Of a DNA stretch of 64,000 nucleotides, positions 18,101-26,601 are shown piece by piece. The stretch lies in contig NZ_FNHI01000009.1 of assembly GCF_900103455.1 (NCBI RefSeq), positions 146,454 through 210,453 of the forward strand. Direction: 5' to 3'. Under the pieces are notes generated by a model. It was not told the DNA's origin. It saw nothing but the letters and a program-made list of their open reading frames with translations, and did no database searches. Every line of letters starts with the position of its first letter. Position 1 is the stretch's first letter. The DNA comes from Streptomyces wuyuanensis (GTDB taxonomy: Bacteria; Actinomycetota; Actinomycetes; Streptomycetales; Streptomycetaceae). The translations under genes and the position numbers were made by a program.

Positions 18101-19411
18101 GAGCGTGTCCACCATGGTGTTGATCACTTCGGCCAGCGCGGCGACCTCGCCCTTGGCCTCGACCGTGATCTTCCGGGACAGGTCGCCGCGTGCCACGGCG
18201 GTGGCCACCTGCGCGATGGAACGCACCTGCCCCGTCAGGTTGGAGGCCATGACGTTGACGTTGTCGGTGAGGTCCTTCCAGGTGCCGGAGGCACCGCGGA
18301 CCGTCGCCTGGCCGCCGAGGTTGCCCTCGGTGCCCACCTCGCGGGCCACCCGCGTCACTTCGTCGGCGAAGGAGGACAACTGGTCGACCATCGTGTTGAT
18401 GGTCTCCTTCAGCTCCAGGATCTCCCCCCGCGCGTCCACGCGGATCTTCTGGGTGAGGTCGCCCTGGGCGACGGCCGTGGTCACCTGGGCGATCGAGCGC
18501 ACCTGCGCCGTCAGGTTGTCGCCCATCACGTTCACCGACTCGGTGAGGTCCTTCCACGTGCCGGAGACGCCCTTGACGTCCGCCTGACCGCCGAGCCGGC
18601 CCTCGGTGCCCACCTCACGGGCCACCCGCGTCACTTCGTCGGCGAAGGAGGACAACTGGTCGACCATCGTGTTGATGGTCTCCTTCAGCTCCAGGATCTC
18701 CCCCCGCGCGTCCACGTCGATCTTCTGCGACAGATCGCCGCGCGCCACCGCCGTCGCCACCTGGGCGATCGAGCGCACCTGCGCGGTGAGGTTGCCCGCC
18801 ATGAAGTTCACGGAGTCGGTGAGGTCCCGCCAGGTTCCGGAGACGCCCTTGACGTCCGCCTGGCCGCCGAGTATCCCCTCGGTGCCCACCTCGCGGGCCA
18901 CCCGGGTGACCTCGTCGGCGAACGCGGAGAGCTGGTCGACCATCGTGTTGATGGTCTCCTTCAGCTCCAGGATCTCCCCCCGCGCGTCCACGTCGATCTT
19001 CTGCGACAGATCGCCGCGCGCCACCGCCGTCGCGACCTGGGCGATGTCCCGCACCTGCGTGGTGAGGTTGCCCGCCATCGCGTTGACCGAGTCGGTCAGG
19101 TCCGCCCACGTACCCGAGACGCCGGGGACCTCGGCCTGACCGCCGAGCGTTCCCTCGGTGCCCACCTCGCGGGCGACCCGGGTCACCTCGGAGGTGAACA
19201 GGGAGAGCTGGTCGACCATGCCGTTGAAAACACCGGCGATCTCGCCGAGCAGACCGTCGGCGTCGTCGGGCAGCCGGGTGCCGAAGTCCCCGTCCCGTAC
19301 GGCCGTGAGCCCCGCCAGCAACTGCCGGAGCTCGGGCTCCCCCACGGCGCCCCCGTCGTGCGACCCCGTCCGCTGCACCGGGCGCGTCTTCCCCACCATC
19401 GTCTCAGCCAT
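15116..19411 (-). CDS. soluble poly-HAMP hybrid histidine kinase with two receiver domains
   Basis: A 1431-residue hybrid kinase without membrane helices. Residues about 30-650 hold seven HAMP units linked by six near-identical segments of the type [13 protein letters not shown]...LGGQA...GTWKDLT, a layout close to fungal Nik1/Os-1 osmosensor kinases. A GAF domain (about 690-830), a long Glu/Gln-rich coiled coil, HisKA with [10 protein letters not shown] (His880) and an HATPase domain follow. Next come a degenerate receiver (VIEERPRG...LELDMADG, about 1140-1270) and a canonical receiver with phospho-acceptor Asp1361 in [13 protein letters not shown] 19411 follows GAGGGTGG; the open frame upstream lacks a ribosome-binding site. 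It probably signals to the SpoIIE phosphatase just downstream. Confidence 0.93.
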   Translation of the reverse strand: MAETMVGKTRPVQRTGSHDGGAVGEPELRQLLAGLTAVRDGDFGTRLPDDADGLLGEIAGVFNGMVDQLSLFTSEVTRVAREVGTEGTLGGQAEVPGVSGTWADLTDSVNAMAGNLTTQVRDIAQVATAVARGDLSQKIDVDARGEILELKETINTMVDQLSAFADEVTRVAREVGTEGILGGQADVKGVSGTWRDLTDSVNFMAGNLTAQVRSIAQVATAVARGDLSQKIDVDARGEILELKETINTMVDQLSSFADEVTRVAREVGTEGRLGGQADVKGVSGTWKDLTESVNVMGDNLTAQVRSIAQVTTAVAQGDLTQKIRVDARGEILELKETINTMVDQLSSFADEVTRVAREVGTEGNLGGQATVRGASGTWKDLTDNVNVMASNLTGQVRSIAQVATAVARGDLSRKITVEAKGEVAALAEVINTMVDTLSAFADEVTRVAREVGTEGRLGGQARVPNVAGTWKDLTDHVNSMATNLTNQVRNIAQVTTAVANGDLSKKIDVDARGEILELKTTINTMVDQLSSFAAEVTRVAREVGSEGRLGGQAEVEGVSGTWKRLTENVNELAGNLTRQVRAIAEVTSAVAEGDLTRSITVDASGEVSELKDNINAMVESLRATTRANHEQDWLKTNLARISGLMQGHRDLAVVAELVMDELTPLVSAQYGAFYLAEETQDGAELRLVGSYGRPAGTPGEDRFRLGDSLVGQAARSRRTIAADNVPGDYVISSGLGRTTPGSLIVLPVVVDEQVLGVIELASFTPFTPVHRDFLGQLMEMIGVNVNTIVANARTDELLGESQRLATELQSRSEELQVQQEELQRSNAELEEKAALLADRNSAIEGKNLEIEQARQELEDRAQQLALASRYKSEFLANMSHELRTPLNSLLILAQLLAQNPTRNLTPKQVEYAGIIHSAGSDLLQLINDILDLSKVEAGKMDINPERVALRPLLDYVEATFRPVTTQKSLDFTITTAPGVPADLVTDDSRLRQVLRNLISNAVKFTERGSVELRIEPASEAELPDSVHRGGAVVAFRVEDTGIGIAEQQLEVIFGAFQQADGTTSRKYGGTGLGLSISREIAHLLGGAVTAESALGQGSTFTLYLPVARADFQGQTDDPARPPAETEEAVETVEGERPAGAFGAGRARQTRRLLVIEERPRGLLSLVAESAVGELAGADLPDRDTFEVVASVGPEEAAAALATDPFHCVVLELDMADGQALRFLDAMDGDAALRTVPVLAHNNRRLDAADERALQSRVHERPLELLSSLDELRERIALYLSAEQPGDVVPLVRVEETHQQPPSAAGGLQGRTVLVVDDDARNLYALSGILELHGIRVLHAENGRQGIDKLAAHPEVDLILMDVMMPEMDGYTATSKIRQMPQHTTLPIITVTAKAMPGDREKSLAAGASDYVTKPVNADDLVACLRRWLSAP
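17565..19215 (-). repeat. about 276-bp tandem coding repeats (HAMP array)
   Basis: Six repeats of about 92 codons within the hybrid kinase gene. Neighbouring units keep long identical stretches at the DNA level, for example the run encoding [18 protein letters not shown] around 17850, 18410, 18690 and 18960. They are prone to recombination and to assembly collapse. Confidence 0.85.
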
Positions 19412-19980
19412 GACCACCCTCGTTAGCCTGACCCGGCTCCTCCCGTCGACGACGGGTGGAGCGCTGCGGCCCTCCGGCGGAGGGCCCCCCGTACTCGTCG
19501 CCGACCGGTCCAAGAATCGTTGTCGTGCGACAAAATACGAGGCAGCGTAACCTGCCGCGGCCCTCCGCGTGGACACGGCCCCGGCATTTCGGACAGGTGA
19601 CGGGACGGCGCGGCGCGCGGGACGCCGTGGCGGCGGACGGGCATCCGGACTTCGGCTGCCGGACTCCGGCTTCCCCGGCCGGTGGGTGCCCCCGACCGAC
19701 GCGCGCGGCCGTCAGCCTTCGACCCCGGGGGAGGAATGGGCGGCACCGACCGGCTTGGACTCGGGGGATCCCCGCTGCCGCAGGTAGACGGAGAGGATGA
19801 CGCGGTCCGGCTCCGTCCCCACTCTGCGCGGTTCCCTGGAATCCGGTGAGCCCTCGCGAGGACCGGCAGCACGTCCCCGACCACTACCGCCCGTTCTCCT
19901 GCTGACGCGCACGGTACGGGCGACGGCCGCGCCCCCGTGCCTCCGTCAGCCGCGCGGGGGTCGCGCGGGGGTCGCGCGAC
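19412..19980. other. 569-bp region without a recognisable gene
   Basis: This is the upstream region of the hybrid kinase and the downstream region of the winged-helix gene. Reading frames here have out-of-frame codon composition and no family match. The only structure I see is the palindrome TTGTCG-TG-CGACAA at 19520-19533, a possible operator about 110 bp upstream of the kinase start. Confidence 0.5.
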
Positions 19981-20316
19981 TCAGCGCCTTTCGCCGTCCG
20001 GGCTGACGACGCGGTTCGCCTCGTCAGCGACGAGCAGCGAGAGGAGCGCGGCCACCGTGAGCCCGGCCTCGGCCGGATGCCGCAGCACCTTCGATTGCTC
20101 GATGCGGTAGTTGTTCGAACGCCCCTCGCGCGTGTGCGACAGATAGCCCGCCTGTTCCAGGTCGGCGATGATCTTCTGAACGGCGCGTTCCGTCAGCCGG
20201 CAGTGTGCGGCGATGTCCCGGATCCGCACGCTCGGGTTGTCGGCGATGACAGCGAGCACACGGGCGTGATTCGTGATGAACGTCCATCCGTTGTGCGGTT
20301 CTGGCACTACACCCAT
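19981..20316 (-). CDS. winged helix-turn-helix (MarR-like) transcriptional regulator
   Basis: A 111-residue one-domain DNA-binding protein. NHARVLAVIADNPSVRIRDI, LTERAVQKIIADLEQAGYL and a wing with REGRSNNYRI form a complete winged helix, and a short C-terminal helix may dimerise. It has no ligand domain, so it may respond through dimer contacts or to a partner. It is transcribed divergently from the STAS gene at 20443 and could regulate it through the 126-bp shared region. Confidence 0.85.
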   Translation of the reverse strand: MGVVPEPHNGWTFITNHARVLAVIADNPSVRIRDIAAHCRLTERAVQKIIADLEQAGYLSHTREGRSNNYRIEQSKVLRHPAEAGLTVAALLSLLVADEANRVVSPDGERR

Positions 20317-20377
20317 GGCTCGATCTTAGGACTGAAGCGGGTGCACGAAAAGACATGAACTGAGTTTCGTGTAACTC

Positions 20378-20406
20378 TTGACGGGTCACATGTGCGGGGG
20401 TGACCT
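20378..20406 (+). promoter_or_regulatory. candidate promoter and dyad upstream of the STAS gene
   Basis: TTGACG (20378-20383), a 17-nt spacer and TGACCT (20401-20406) resemble a housekeeping-type promoter. The spacer overlaps the dyad GGTCAC...GTGACC (20384-20405), a possible binding site for the divergently encoded winged-helix regulator. Confidence 0.4.
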
Positions 20407-20442
20407 TGGAGGGGAAGACCGGTGGACTTGGGAGAGGCCGCC

Positions 20443-20838
20443 ATGGCAGAGCATGAGTACGAACGCGGATTCTGGCCGTGGGGTGCCGGAACAGCGGCTG
20501 CCGCCGCCCCGGCGGCCCCACCGCTGCCTTTCTCCACCGACAGCTACCCGGGGGGCGGCGGCCGGCTGGTGATGGTGATCCGCGGCGAACTGGACCACGA
20601 CACGGCTCCTGCTCTGCAGCGCGCCCTGCAGGAAGCCCTGGAACGTTCGCGCAGCGGCCTCCGACTCGACCTGCAAGCCGTGCCCTTCCTGGACTGCTCG
20701 GGTCTCAACGTGCTGCTGCGGCTGCGGCGTGACGCGCAAACCCACGGCAAAACAGTCGAGTTGGGCCCCCGGAGTCCCGCCGTGACGCGCCTCCTCACCC
20801 TGAGCGGCACCGCGTCGCTGTTCCCCTGCACACAGTAG
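20443..20838 (+). CDS. STAS-domain anti-sigma factor antagonist
   Basis: A 131-residue protein with an Ala/Pro-rich N-terminus (residues 1-40), then a full STAS domain. VMVIRGELDHDTAPALQRAL is strand and helix 1, and LDLQAVPFLDCSGLNVLLRL carries the D-C-S motif whose Ser is the expected phosphorylation site. It would be a substrate for RsbW-like kinases and SpoIIE phosphatases, several of which are encoded nearby. ATG 20443 is preferred because GGGAGAGG lies upstream; GTG 20422 is an alternative. Confidence 0.88.
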   Translation: MAEHEYERGFWPWGAGTAAAAAPAAPPLPFSTDSYPGGGGRLVMVIRGELDHDTAPALQRALQEALERSRSGLRLDLQAVPFLDCSGLNVLLRLRRDAQTHGKTVELGPRSPAVTRLLTLSGTASLFPCTQ

Positions 20839-21030
20839 GACCGCCGGCCGCGCGCCCCGCTTGCCCGCTTGCCCGCTTGCGACAGCGCACCCGCCGGGGC
20901 TCGGCCTCTCGCGCCACCTGCGGACGGCTCCCCGGTTCGGCCTCCCGCCGAGATGGCAGGCGCCTGCCGCCGCAGGGTCGCGCGCCGTTGCGAGTCGTCA
21001 CGCTCTGCTGCGTGGCGGCGTGCCGTCGGT

Positions 21031-21474
21031 TCAGCTCCTACGGCGGCGAACCAGCCAAACGGCCGCCGCCGCCGCGGCTGCGGCCAGCAGCGCCGGGTAC
21101 CGCCGGGCCACCCGGGTGGCCTGCGCAGCCTTCGCCCTGACAGGCTCAGGTGCCTTCTCGTCCCAGATGTGCCCCGCCTTGGCGGCCGCGGCATGAGCCT
21201 GCCCGGCGGTCCGGGATGCCTTCTCCGTGACCGTCCCGGGCAGACTGTCCCGGACCCGGGCCGCGCTCTCAGCGGCCTTGTGCCGCAACTCCCCTGCCGT
21301 ATGGACGGCGCGATCCTTGACCTCGGCGGCTTTCGCCTGGCCACGAGCCTTGACGTCGGCCTTGTCGGCGAGTGCCTCGACCGTCTGCCCCAGCTCATGA
21401 CGGGTCTGCTCGACCTGCTCCCGCAGTTCCTCGGCGTCGGACGCTGTGCGCCCCTCGTGAATCGGCTCGCTCAT
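21031..21474 (-). CDS. DUF3618-type membrane-anchored helical protein
   Basis: A 147-residue protein. An N-terminal coiled-coil-like segment carries the DUF3618 pattern (ELREQVEQTRHELGQTVEALADKAD), a long Lys/Ala/Glu helical region follows, and the C-terminus has a membrane helix (PALLAAAAAAAAVWLV) ending RRRRS. Its ATG overlaps the stop of the preceding holin-like gene (ATGA), so translation is coupled. These pairs recur in actinobacteria and are thought to act at the membrane under stress; the function is unknown. Confidence 0.85.
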   Translation of the reverse strand: MSEPIHEGRTASDAEELREQVEQTRHELGQTVEALADKADVKARGQAKAAEVKDRAVHTAGELRHKAAESAARVRDSLPGTVTEKASRTAGQAHAAAAKAGHIWDEKAPEPVRAKAAQATRVARRYPALLAAAAAAAAVWLVRRRRS

Positions 21475-21908
21475 CGCTGCACACTCCCCTTGATCTCGGC
21501 CACGTCCGCTTTCACGCTCTCGATCGTCTGCTCCGGTGCGGGCGGTGCGGCCTGGTCGACCTGCTTCTTGCCCCGGAGGGCCAGCACTGCGGCGATCGCT
21601 CCCAGCACGGCTGTCACGATGAGCGCCGCAGCCCATACGGGCAGAGGCACCGCCAGGGCGGCAACAGCCGTCGCGGTGAGCGCCTGCAGCGCGAGAAAGC
21701 CCACCACGCCGGCCCCGCCGAACAGGCTGCCGCCCTTGCCGTAGCGCCGGCCCTTCTCTTTCATCTCCGCCTGCGCCAAAGCCAGTTCTCCGCGAACCAG
21801 CTCGGTGAGCTGCTGCGAGGCCCGCTGCACCAGCTCGCTCACCGGCTCCTGGGCGGAGGAGCCTGCGCGGTGCGCACCGTGGGAGTCCGACTGCGTGTGG
21901 CTTGACAC
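21471..21908 (-). CDS. phage holin family / DUF1469-type membrane protein
   Basis: A 145-residue protein. An amphipathic segment (VQRASQQLTELVRGELALAQ) precedes two hydrophobic helices (about 60-105) separated by VPLPVWAA, followed by a charged tail. This matches the actinobacterial holin-superfamily/DUF1469 group, which is chromosomal and not a sign of prophage. The GTG start at 21908 has ACGGAGG 11 nt upstream. First gene of a two-gene unit with the DUF3618 gene. Confidence 0.85.
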   Translation of the reverse strand: MSSHTQSDSHGAHRAGSSAQEPVSELVQRASQQLTELVRGELALAQAEMKEKGRRYGKGGSLFGGAGVVGFLALQALTATAVAALAVPLPVWAAALIVTAVLGAIAAVLALRGKKQVDQAAPPAPEQTIESVKADVAEIKGSVQR

Positions 21909-22100
21909 GACGTTCGCCTCCGTTCTTCTCGATCCTGCGGAGCAGCGCTGCCACCCTCCGCCGTGCAGGCGCGAGTACCCAAAAACACGCAATTCACAGC
22001 GCGGAACCTCTGATCGGCACGTCGGGCAACCGCGTCGGCCCTCTGGTCCCGCATGTGGCCTACGGATTGTCGATGTTCCCGCCCCCGTGGGCATACGGAC

Positions 22101-22556
22101 GTGGTGACGAACGAAACCACCGACACCCCGGATCCCGCCCACCGACGTCCGGAGCACGTGAGCGACGAAACGGTCCAGGCGCTCGGTTCGCTGTCCAAGG
22201 CGCTGGAGACCACGGAGCGGGCCCGGGGTCACCTCTACGCCTTTCACCAGCTGACCGGCAGCGCCGACCTCGAACTGGACAATGCCGTGCGCCTGCTGCG
22301 CGAGGCGGGCCATGCGGGACAGGCCGCCCTGGTCGAGCGGGAGATCCTGGGCCGCAACGTGATTCCGGGGCACTGGACGTTTCAGATCATCGAGGCCTAC
22401 AACAAGACCTACTACCGGCCGTTCGCCGACCTGGAACACGCCATGGTGCGCGAACTCGCGGACGGGCGGGACCACCTCCACGAAGCCGAGATGAAGGAGT
22501 CCCGCCGGTCGCGCCACCATCCCGACCACACTGCGCGACCGCCGACCCCGGAGTGA
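22101..22556 (+). CDS. conserved hypothetical helical protein
   Basis: About 151 residues, starting at one of two tandem GTG codons (22101 or 22104), each with only a weak ribosome-binding site. Mostly helical and acidic, with a regular core (QALGSLSKALETTERARGHL) and WTFQIIEAYNKTYYRPF. No catalytic motif or membrane segment is visible. I recognise no named family, although the codon use and even composition support a real gene. It is divergent from the holin-like gene, with 192 bp between. Confidence 0.7.
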   Translation: MVTNETTDTPDPAHRRPEHVSDETVQALGSLSKALETTERARGHLYAFHQLTGSADLELDNAVRLLREAGHAGQAALVEREILGRNVIPGHWTFQIIEAYNKTYYRPFADLEHAMVRELADGRDHLHEAEMKESRRSRHHPDHTARPPTPE

Positions 22557-22695
22557 CCGGCATCAGCCGGCAGGGGCACAGCGACCCTCCGGAGAGGTCC
22601 GTGACGCCACGAGAAGCGAGGCCCCCTGCGCACCCCCGGCGCCGAGGCCACCGGGCCCACCCGGGGCGCACGGACGGACGGGAGAACGCGCCCGG

Positions 22696-23271
22696 TCAGC
22701 GCGCAGGAAGCGCGCGGGCGGCCGCTTCGGCCGCCTGTGTCGTGACGGTGACTGCGGCGCGTGCCGCCCGCCCGGTCGCCTTCCAGCCGAGCATGCGTAC
22801 CGCCGTCGCCGGCGCCGGGGGGAACACCCCCAGCTGCCCCAGCATGGTGATGTCGTCACGGACAGCCTCGTGAGCGGTCACCTTTCCGTCACGGACGGCG
22901 AGGACGTGGATCTGCTCGAAGTCGATCTCCCGCCCGGTCGGGGGAACGGCCTGGTCGAGGGCACCGTCGCGGAAGCGCACGAAGGGGCCCGTGTGGCGCC
23001 CCTGCATGCGCAGCCGCACCCAGACCTGGTCGTCGTTGGCGGCGACGGCGAGGATCGGGAAGCGCAGGTCGCTGAAGGCGAACCGCATCCACGCACTCGA
23101 GGCGAGCACTCCCGCCGGACCCGGCACCGAACAGGCCGAGGGCGAAACCGCCGCCTCACGGTTGCGGAAGTCCGCCGCGACGACGTCGGCGGCCAGTGCC
23201 GGATCGCCGGTCTCGAGAACCCGGAAGAGCCCGTGGGCCAGTTCCGCAAGCCTTGTCGCCATGCCGTCCAC
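22696..23271 (-). CDS. SnoaL-like ester cyclase / NTF2-fold protein
   Basis: A 191-residue protein whose first 135 residues form an NTF2-like cone with the SnoaL-type segments WMRFAFSDLRFPILAVAAND and GREIDFEQIHVLAVRDGKVTAHEAVRDD. Members cyclise or hydrolyse small substrates; catalysis here is uncertain. GTG 23271 and ATG 23262 are both possible starts. It is transcribed divergently from a TetR regulator across a 140-bp region containing a clear dyad operator, so it is the likely target of that regulator. Confidence 0.82.
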   Translation of the reverse strand: MDGMATRLAELAHGLFRVLETGDPALAADVVAADFRNREAAVSPSACSVPGPAGVLASSAWMRFAFSDLRFPILAVAANDDQVWVRLRMQGRHTGPFVRFRDGALDQAVPPTGREIDFEQIHVLAVRDGKVTAHEAVRDDITMLGQLGVFPPAPATAVRMLGWKATGRAARAAVTVTTQAAEAAARALPAR

Positions 23272-23354
23272 ACCTTCCCCTGCGCGTGCCTCCGAGTAGG
23301 CCCCGAGGCGCCGCGCCGTGCGGCCGCGCTCCGCGACGGGACAACGCGGCCATT

Positions 23355-23390
23355 GCCTAATTGAGGTAATAGACTACCTAATCAATAGGC
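23355..23390. promoter_or_regulatory. dyad operator between the ester cyclase and TetR genes
   Basis: A perfect inner repeat, AGGTA-N6-TACCT (23364-23379), is nested in an almost perfect outer repeat, GCCTAATTGA (23355-23364) with TCAATAGGC (23382-23390). The A+T-rich element stands out from its surroundings and lies between divergent genes, as expected for a TetR autoregulatory operator. Confidence 0.7.
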
Positions 23391-23411
23391 CAACGCTGTC
23401 ACCATCGTAGG

Positions 23412-24041
23412 ATGATCGCCATGCCCGCCAAACGCACCTACGTGTCCCCCCTGCGCGAGCAGGCCGCCGCACGGACGCGCGAGCAGATCCTCGGGCGGGC
23501 CACCGAACTGTTCGCCGACCGCGGGTACGGACTGGTCACCGTCGCCGACATCGCGAAGGCCGCCGGCGTCTCACCGAAGACCGTCTTCGCGAGCGTCGGC
23601 ACCAAGGGCGACATCCTGGACCGGATCGTCGACCAGGGCGTGGCCGCGTCCGGCCACGAGCGCGCGGTCGAGCTGGTGCTCGGCCTCCGTACACCCCGAG
23701 AGGTGCTGGCGGCGCTCGCCCACGGAACCCGAACGGGCAACGAAGGGCACTTCCAGGTCCACGAGGCCATCCACAAGGCGCTCCCCGTCCACGAGGACGG
23801 TGACGCCCTGTGGCAGCGCGCCACCGCGGCCTACCGGGACGCGATCACCACCGCCGCCCACCACCTGCACACCCTGCCCTCCGCACCCGCGGGCACGACG
23901 GAGGAGACGGCGGACGCGCTGTGGTTCTGGTTCGGCCCCTCCTCCTGGCGCACGCTCGTGGTCGAGAACGGCTGGCCGTGGGACCGCGCCGAGGAGTTCC
24001 TGCGCGCGACGGCCATCGCCACCCTGTACCCGGAGGCGTAG
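23412..24041 (+). CDS. TetR/AcrR-family transcriptional regulator
   Basis: A 209-residue regulator. The N-terminal helix-turn-helix spans residues about 15-60, with REQILGRATELFADRGYGLV followed by TVADIAKAAGVSPKTVFASV. A helical ligand-binding domain ends with WFWFGPSSWRTLVVENGW, rich in aromatic residues that could line a hydrophobic pocket. The likely operator is the dyad at 23355-23390 and the likely target is the divergent ester-cyclase gene. The ligand is unknown. Confidence 0.9.
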   Translation: MIAMPAKRTYVSPLREQAAARTREQILGRATELFADRGYGLVTVADIAKAAGVSPKTVFASVGTKGDILDRIVDQGVAASGHERAVELVLGLRTPREVLAALAHGTRTGNEGHFQVHEAIHKALPVHEDGDALWQRATAAYRDAITTAAHHLHTLPSAPAGTTEETADALWFWFGPSSWRTLVVENGWPWDRAEEFLRATAIATLYPEA

Positions 24042-24214
24042 CGGGCGCCACGCGCCCCTCCCGGGAACGTGCCGTGCCACCACCGGAACGCGTCACCCCC
24101 ACGGGAATGTAATGAGCATGAGAACGGTTGTGCCTGTCGGCCCAGGTGGAGACGGTCGGACCGCCGGTCCGGTCCACCCGCCCGGTGGTGATATCGGCGA
24201 GAGGGGAAAGAGAG

Positions 24215-24379
24215 ATGGCACGCAACGACAGGCGCCCCGTCGTGACGCTCCGTTCTTCGGCTGGGACGGGTCACTTCTACGTGACGCGCAAGAGCCGGCT
24301 GAACGACCCCGACCGGCTCGTACTGCGCAAGTACGACCCGTCGGCGGGCCGGCACGTGGAGTACCGCGAGGTGCGCTGA
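24215..24379 (+). CDS. rpmG: 50S ribosomal protein L33, cysteine-free paralogue
   Basis: A 54-residue protein matching bacterial L33 ([20 protein letters not shown], then [20 protein letters not shown]). It has no cysteine, so it is the zinc-independent form. Such paralogues replace the zinc-ribbon version when zinc is scarce and are normally repressed by Zur. The start ATG 24215 follows GAGGGGAAAGAGAG. It is followed after 49 bp by a cysteine-free L36, forming a small operon closed by a strong terminator. Confidence 0.93.
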   Translation: MARNDRRPVVTLRSSAGTGHFYVTRKSRLNDPDRLVLRKYDPSAGRHVEYREVR

Positions 24380-24428
24380 CGCCCTGCCCGCAGTAGGGGG
24401 AAGCCCGCTCGCGAAGGAAGGAAGAGCG

Positions 24429-24551
24429 ATGAAGATACGCAAGTCGCTGCGCGCACTGAAGGCCAGGCCCGGTGCCCAGGTCGTCAGGCGCAGGGGGACG
24501 ACGTTCGTCCTCAACAAGAAGGAGCCGCGCTTCAAGGCCCGCCAGGGCTGA
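24429..24551 (+). CDS. rpmJ: 50S ribosomal protein L36, cysteine-free paralogue
   Basis: A 40-residue protein starting [19 protein letters not shown] and ending with [15 protein letters not shown], typical of type-B L36. It lacks all zinc-binding Cys/His ligands. ATG 24429 is preceded by GGAAGGAAGAG. It is the second gene of the zinc-sparing ribosomal pair with L33. Confidence 0.92.
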   Translation: MKIRKSLRALKARPGAQVVRRRGTTFVLNKKEPRFKARQG

Positions 24552-24566
24552 CAGCCGGTGGGATCC

Positions 24567-24600
24567 GGCCGCCGCGGACACCGCGGCGGCCTTTCCTTTG
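24567..24600 (+). terminator. strong rho-independent terminator after L33-L36
   Basis: GGCCGCCGCGG (24567-24577) pairs perfectly with CCGCGGCGGCC (24581-24591) across a 3-nt ACA loop. The T-rich run TTTCCTTT follows. One of the few terminators in the window with a real T-tract. Confidence 0.92.
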
Positions 24601-24640
24601 CCCCGGCCGCCGTATCGGATCGTGTCCGGTGCGCGCCCGG

Positions 24641-25168
24641 TCAGGTTCCGTCGGGGGCGAGGGGAACGACGGCCTCGATGGTCTTGCCGTCTCGGGCCGG
24701 GGTGACGGCGACACTGCGGCTGAGGCGCTGGACGAGCGGCCAGCCGAAGCCGCCCGGGGTGACGATCTGCGAGCGCGGCGCACTGCTGGGCGGTGTGGGT
24801 GAGCGGTCGGTCACAGTGACGCGGACGGCGCCGCCGACGATTTCGGCGCGGAAGGCCGCGATGCCGCCTCCGTGCCGCAGCGCGTTGGTGACCAGTTCGG
24901 AAGTGACGAGCAGGATGTCGGTGACCACGCGCGGCGGCAGAGGTGCCCCGGCGAGGCCGTCGAGGAGCCGGCGCACCCGTTCCCGGGCGTCGGCGGCCGT
25001 TCCGGGGCACGGTTCGTGCGCCGAGGCCATGGGTTCGCGGAGTCGCTCCCCGTCGGGCCGGGGTACCCGCTGGTGGCCGTCCGCATCCACCGCGGCCACG
25101 GGCTGCCGTTCACGCGTACCGCTCGCCGTACCGGGACGCTCCTCGCGCCCGGCGGCATCGTTCGTCAT
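24641..25168 (-). CDS. RsbW-like anti-sigma factor serine kinase (HATPase domain)
   Basis: A 175-residue protein with a disordered N-terminus (1-60) and a GHKL ATPase domain: N box ILLVTSELVTNALRHGGGIA and G box GGFGWPLVQRL. This is the family that binds sigma factors and phosphorylates STAS antagonists. ATG 25168 has GGGGGAGG directly upstream. It lies just behind a STAS gene on the same strand, so the two form a partner-switch pair. A paralogue with near-identical motifs lies at 30203-30616. Confidence 0.88.
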   Translation of the reverse strand: MTNDAAGREERPGTASGTRERQPVAAVDADGHQRVPRPDGERLREPMASAHEPCPGTAADARERVRRLLDGLAGAPLPPRVVTDILLVTSELVTNALRHGGGIAAFRAEIVGGAVRVTVTDRSPTPPSSAPRSQIVTPGGFGWPLVQRLSRSVAVTPARDGKTIEAVVPLAPDGT

Positions 25169-25241
25169 GCCTCCCCCTCGCACCGTCGCCACGTCCGTCG
25201 CCTCTGCCCACACTGTGCCGTGTGCCTCTCCGGTGCGGCGC

Positions 25242-25619
25242 TCACCGGACGTGGTGACCGTCACTGCATGTTCCACGGACCTTCTCCAGCGCGGCGGTCG
25301 TCGTGGGGGCGACGGTGAAGAAACGAGCGGTGTCGGTGAGGTCCAGCAGTCGCCGGACGGTGAAATGGGGCTCGGCGAGCACGAACGGGACGCCGGCCGC
25401 CAGGTGGCGCCGGTGCGCCTCGATGAGGGTGTGGAGGAAGGAAGAATCGGCGAAGGTGACCCGGGACAGGTCCACGACGACGCCGAGAACGGTTCCGTCG
25501 AGGGGCGCTGCGAGCGGCTGAGCCAGCGTCTCTGCCTCGTCCGCGTCGAATTCACCGCAGACCCGTAGGACGCGTACGTCGTCGACCGAGGTCACGGTCA
25601 CTTCCAAGTCTTCACTCAT
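25242..25619 (-). CDS. STAS-domain anti-sigma factor antagonist
   Basis: A 125-residue STAS protein with VTVTSVDDVRVLRVCGEFDA and the phosphorylation loop LSRVTFADSSFLHTLIEAH, in which D-S-S contains the expected phospho-serine. It ends 73 bp upstream of the RsbW-like kinase gene, its probable partner. The start ATG 25619 has a weak ribosome-binding site. Confidence 0.88.
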   Translation of the reverse strand: MSEDLEVTVTSVDDVRVLRVCGEFDADEAETLAQPLAAPLDGTVLGVVVDLSRVTFADSSFLHTLIEAHRRHLAAGVPFVLAEPHFTVRRLLDLTDTARFFTVAPTTTAALEKVRGTCSDGHHVR

Positions 25620-25719
25620 CGAGGCATTGTCCCAGTTCACGAGCTGCGAGCGAAGAGTGGGGGCGCCTCGGACCGTCGCACGGGCCGCACGACCCGCGTG
25701 GGGAGCGTCCGAAAAATGA

Positions 25720-25902
25720 TCACTGGACGGATTCGCGGAGCCAGGGGATGACTGCGACGAGGTGGAGGCCGTCGCAGTAGCGGTCGGCGAGCATGTCGAA
25801 GCGGGTGGCGCCCCGGCCGCCACAGCACTCCGTGAAAACGTGCGGGTGATCCCGCCACGGCCATCCGCCTGCGGCAACGGCGGAGGCATATCCGCTCCCC
25901 AC
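25720..25902 (-). pseudogene. remnant of an IS5-family transposase (C-terminal end)
   Basis: The frame encodes GGRGATRFDMLADRYCDGLH and then VAVIPWLRESVQ. This resembles the conserved C-terminus of IS5-type transposases (catalytic Glu region, ATRFDKLA..Y, then the IxxWL end). Only about 30 recognisable residues survive and no terminal inverted repeats are seen. It marks an old insertion next to the STAS gene. Confidence 0.55.
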
Positions 25903-25938
25903 GCCGCATCCGCCAACTCCCCACGACCCGCCACAGGA

Positions 25939-26298
25939 TCAGTGGTCAGGGTGGTGTTGGCCGCGCCCAGACGCGGGATCCGGCACGAACAGGCTCAATC
26001 GGTACGTGGTCGGCTGCACCAGTCGCCCACACAGCGTGTCGATCCGGGTCGTCGCCCAATCGATCCGCTCCTCCCCGGCACGCAAACGGTGCAGGTGAGC
26101 ACGCCACTCCGACTCGTCCTGAGTCTCGAAGACCACCTCCCACCGGCCCGCGCCCGGAGCAGTGCCGGCCGCAGCCTGCCGTCTCGCGTCCTGCCGGCGT
26201 CTCCTCTTCCCCTGTCCCGGCACTGGCTCAGCATCCCTGTCCCGGCAACCCACAGCAAGGTGATTGATCCCGGCCGCGGGCCGCGAGGTGTTGATCAT
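25939..26298 (-). pseudogene. possible degraded coding remnant, family unknown
   Basis: The frame contains a protein-like central stretch (RWEVVFETQDESEWRAHLHR, then EERIDWATTRIDTLC) flanked by low-quality sequence. I do not recognise the family. Lying next to a transposase remnant and without a ribosome-binding site, it is more likely decayed mobile DNA than a working gene. The rest of the stretch up to 26601 shows nothing I can support. Confidence 0.3.
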
Positions 26299-26601
26299 TC
26301 GTCAGACAGTGCCGGGGGCCCGTCCTCAGTGCCTCAAGGGACCCCGCACCATCGGCACGCTGGGAGACGGCCGGTACTCCGTCGAAGGACCCAGCCGGAG
26401 CAGCCCGCGGATCTCCGAGACGGACAGCGCGCAGGCCGCAGTGGCGATGGTCGTCGATCGCCTGCCGCCGGGCTGTGGCCCGGCCTTCATGGGCGACGCA
26501 GGAGAACCGGCCGCTTACGAGAGGTACGGGACGTCAGGTAGGGCGGGCCCACGGCTTGGCGGAAACGGAAACCGTGACCCCAGCCGCTTCGACGACACGC
26601 T

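Noticed and set aside
15266..19426. Very long plus-strand frame opposite the hybrid kinase
   Set aside because: High-GC shadow of the repetitive HAMP gene; residues are His/Arg/Gly/Val-rich without domains.
21471..21908. Holin-family gene as a sign of prophage
   Set aside because: No phage structural, lysis or integrase genes nearby; this DUF1469-like group is ordinary chromosomal content in actinobacteria.
24106..24130. Zur box upstream of L33
   Set aside because: The sequence is A+T-rich but not clearly palindromic, so I did not list it as a site.
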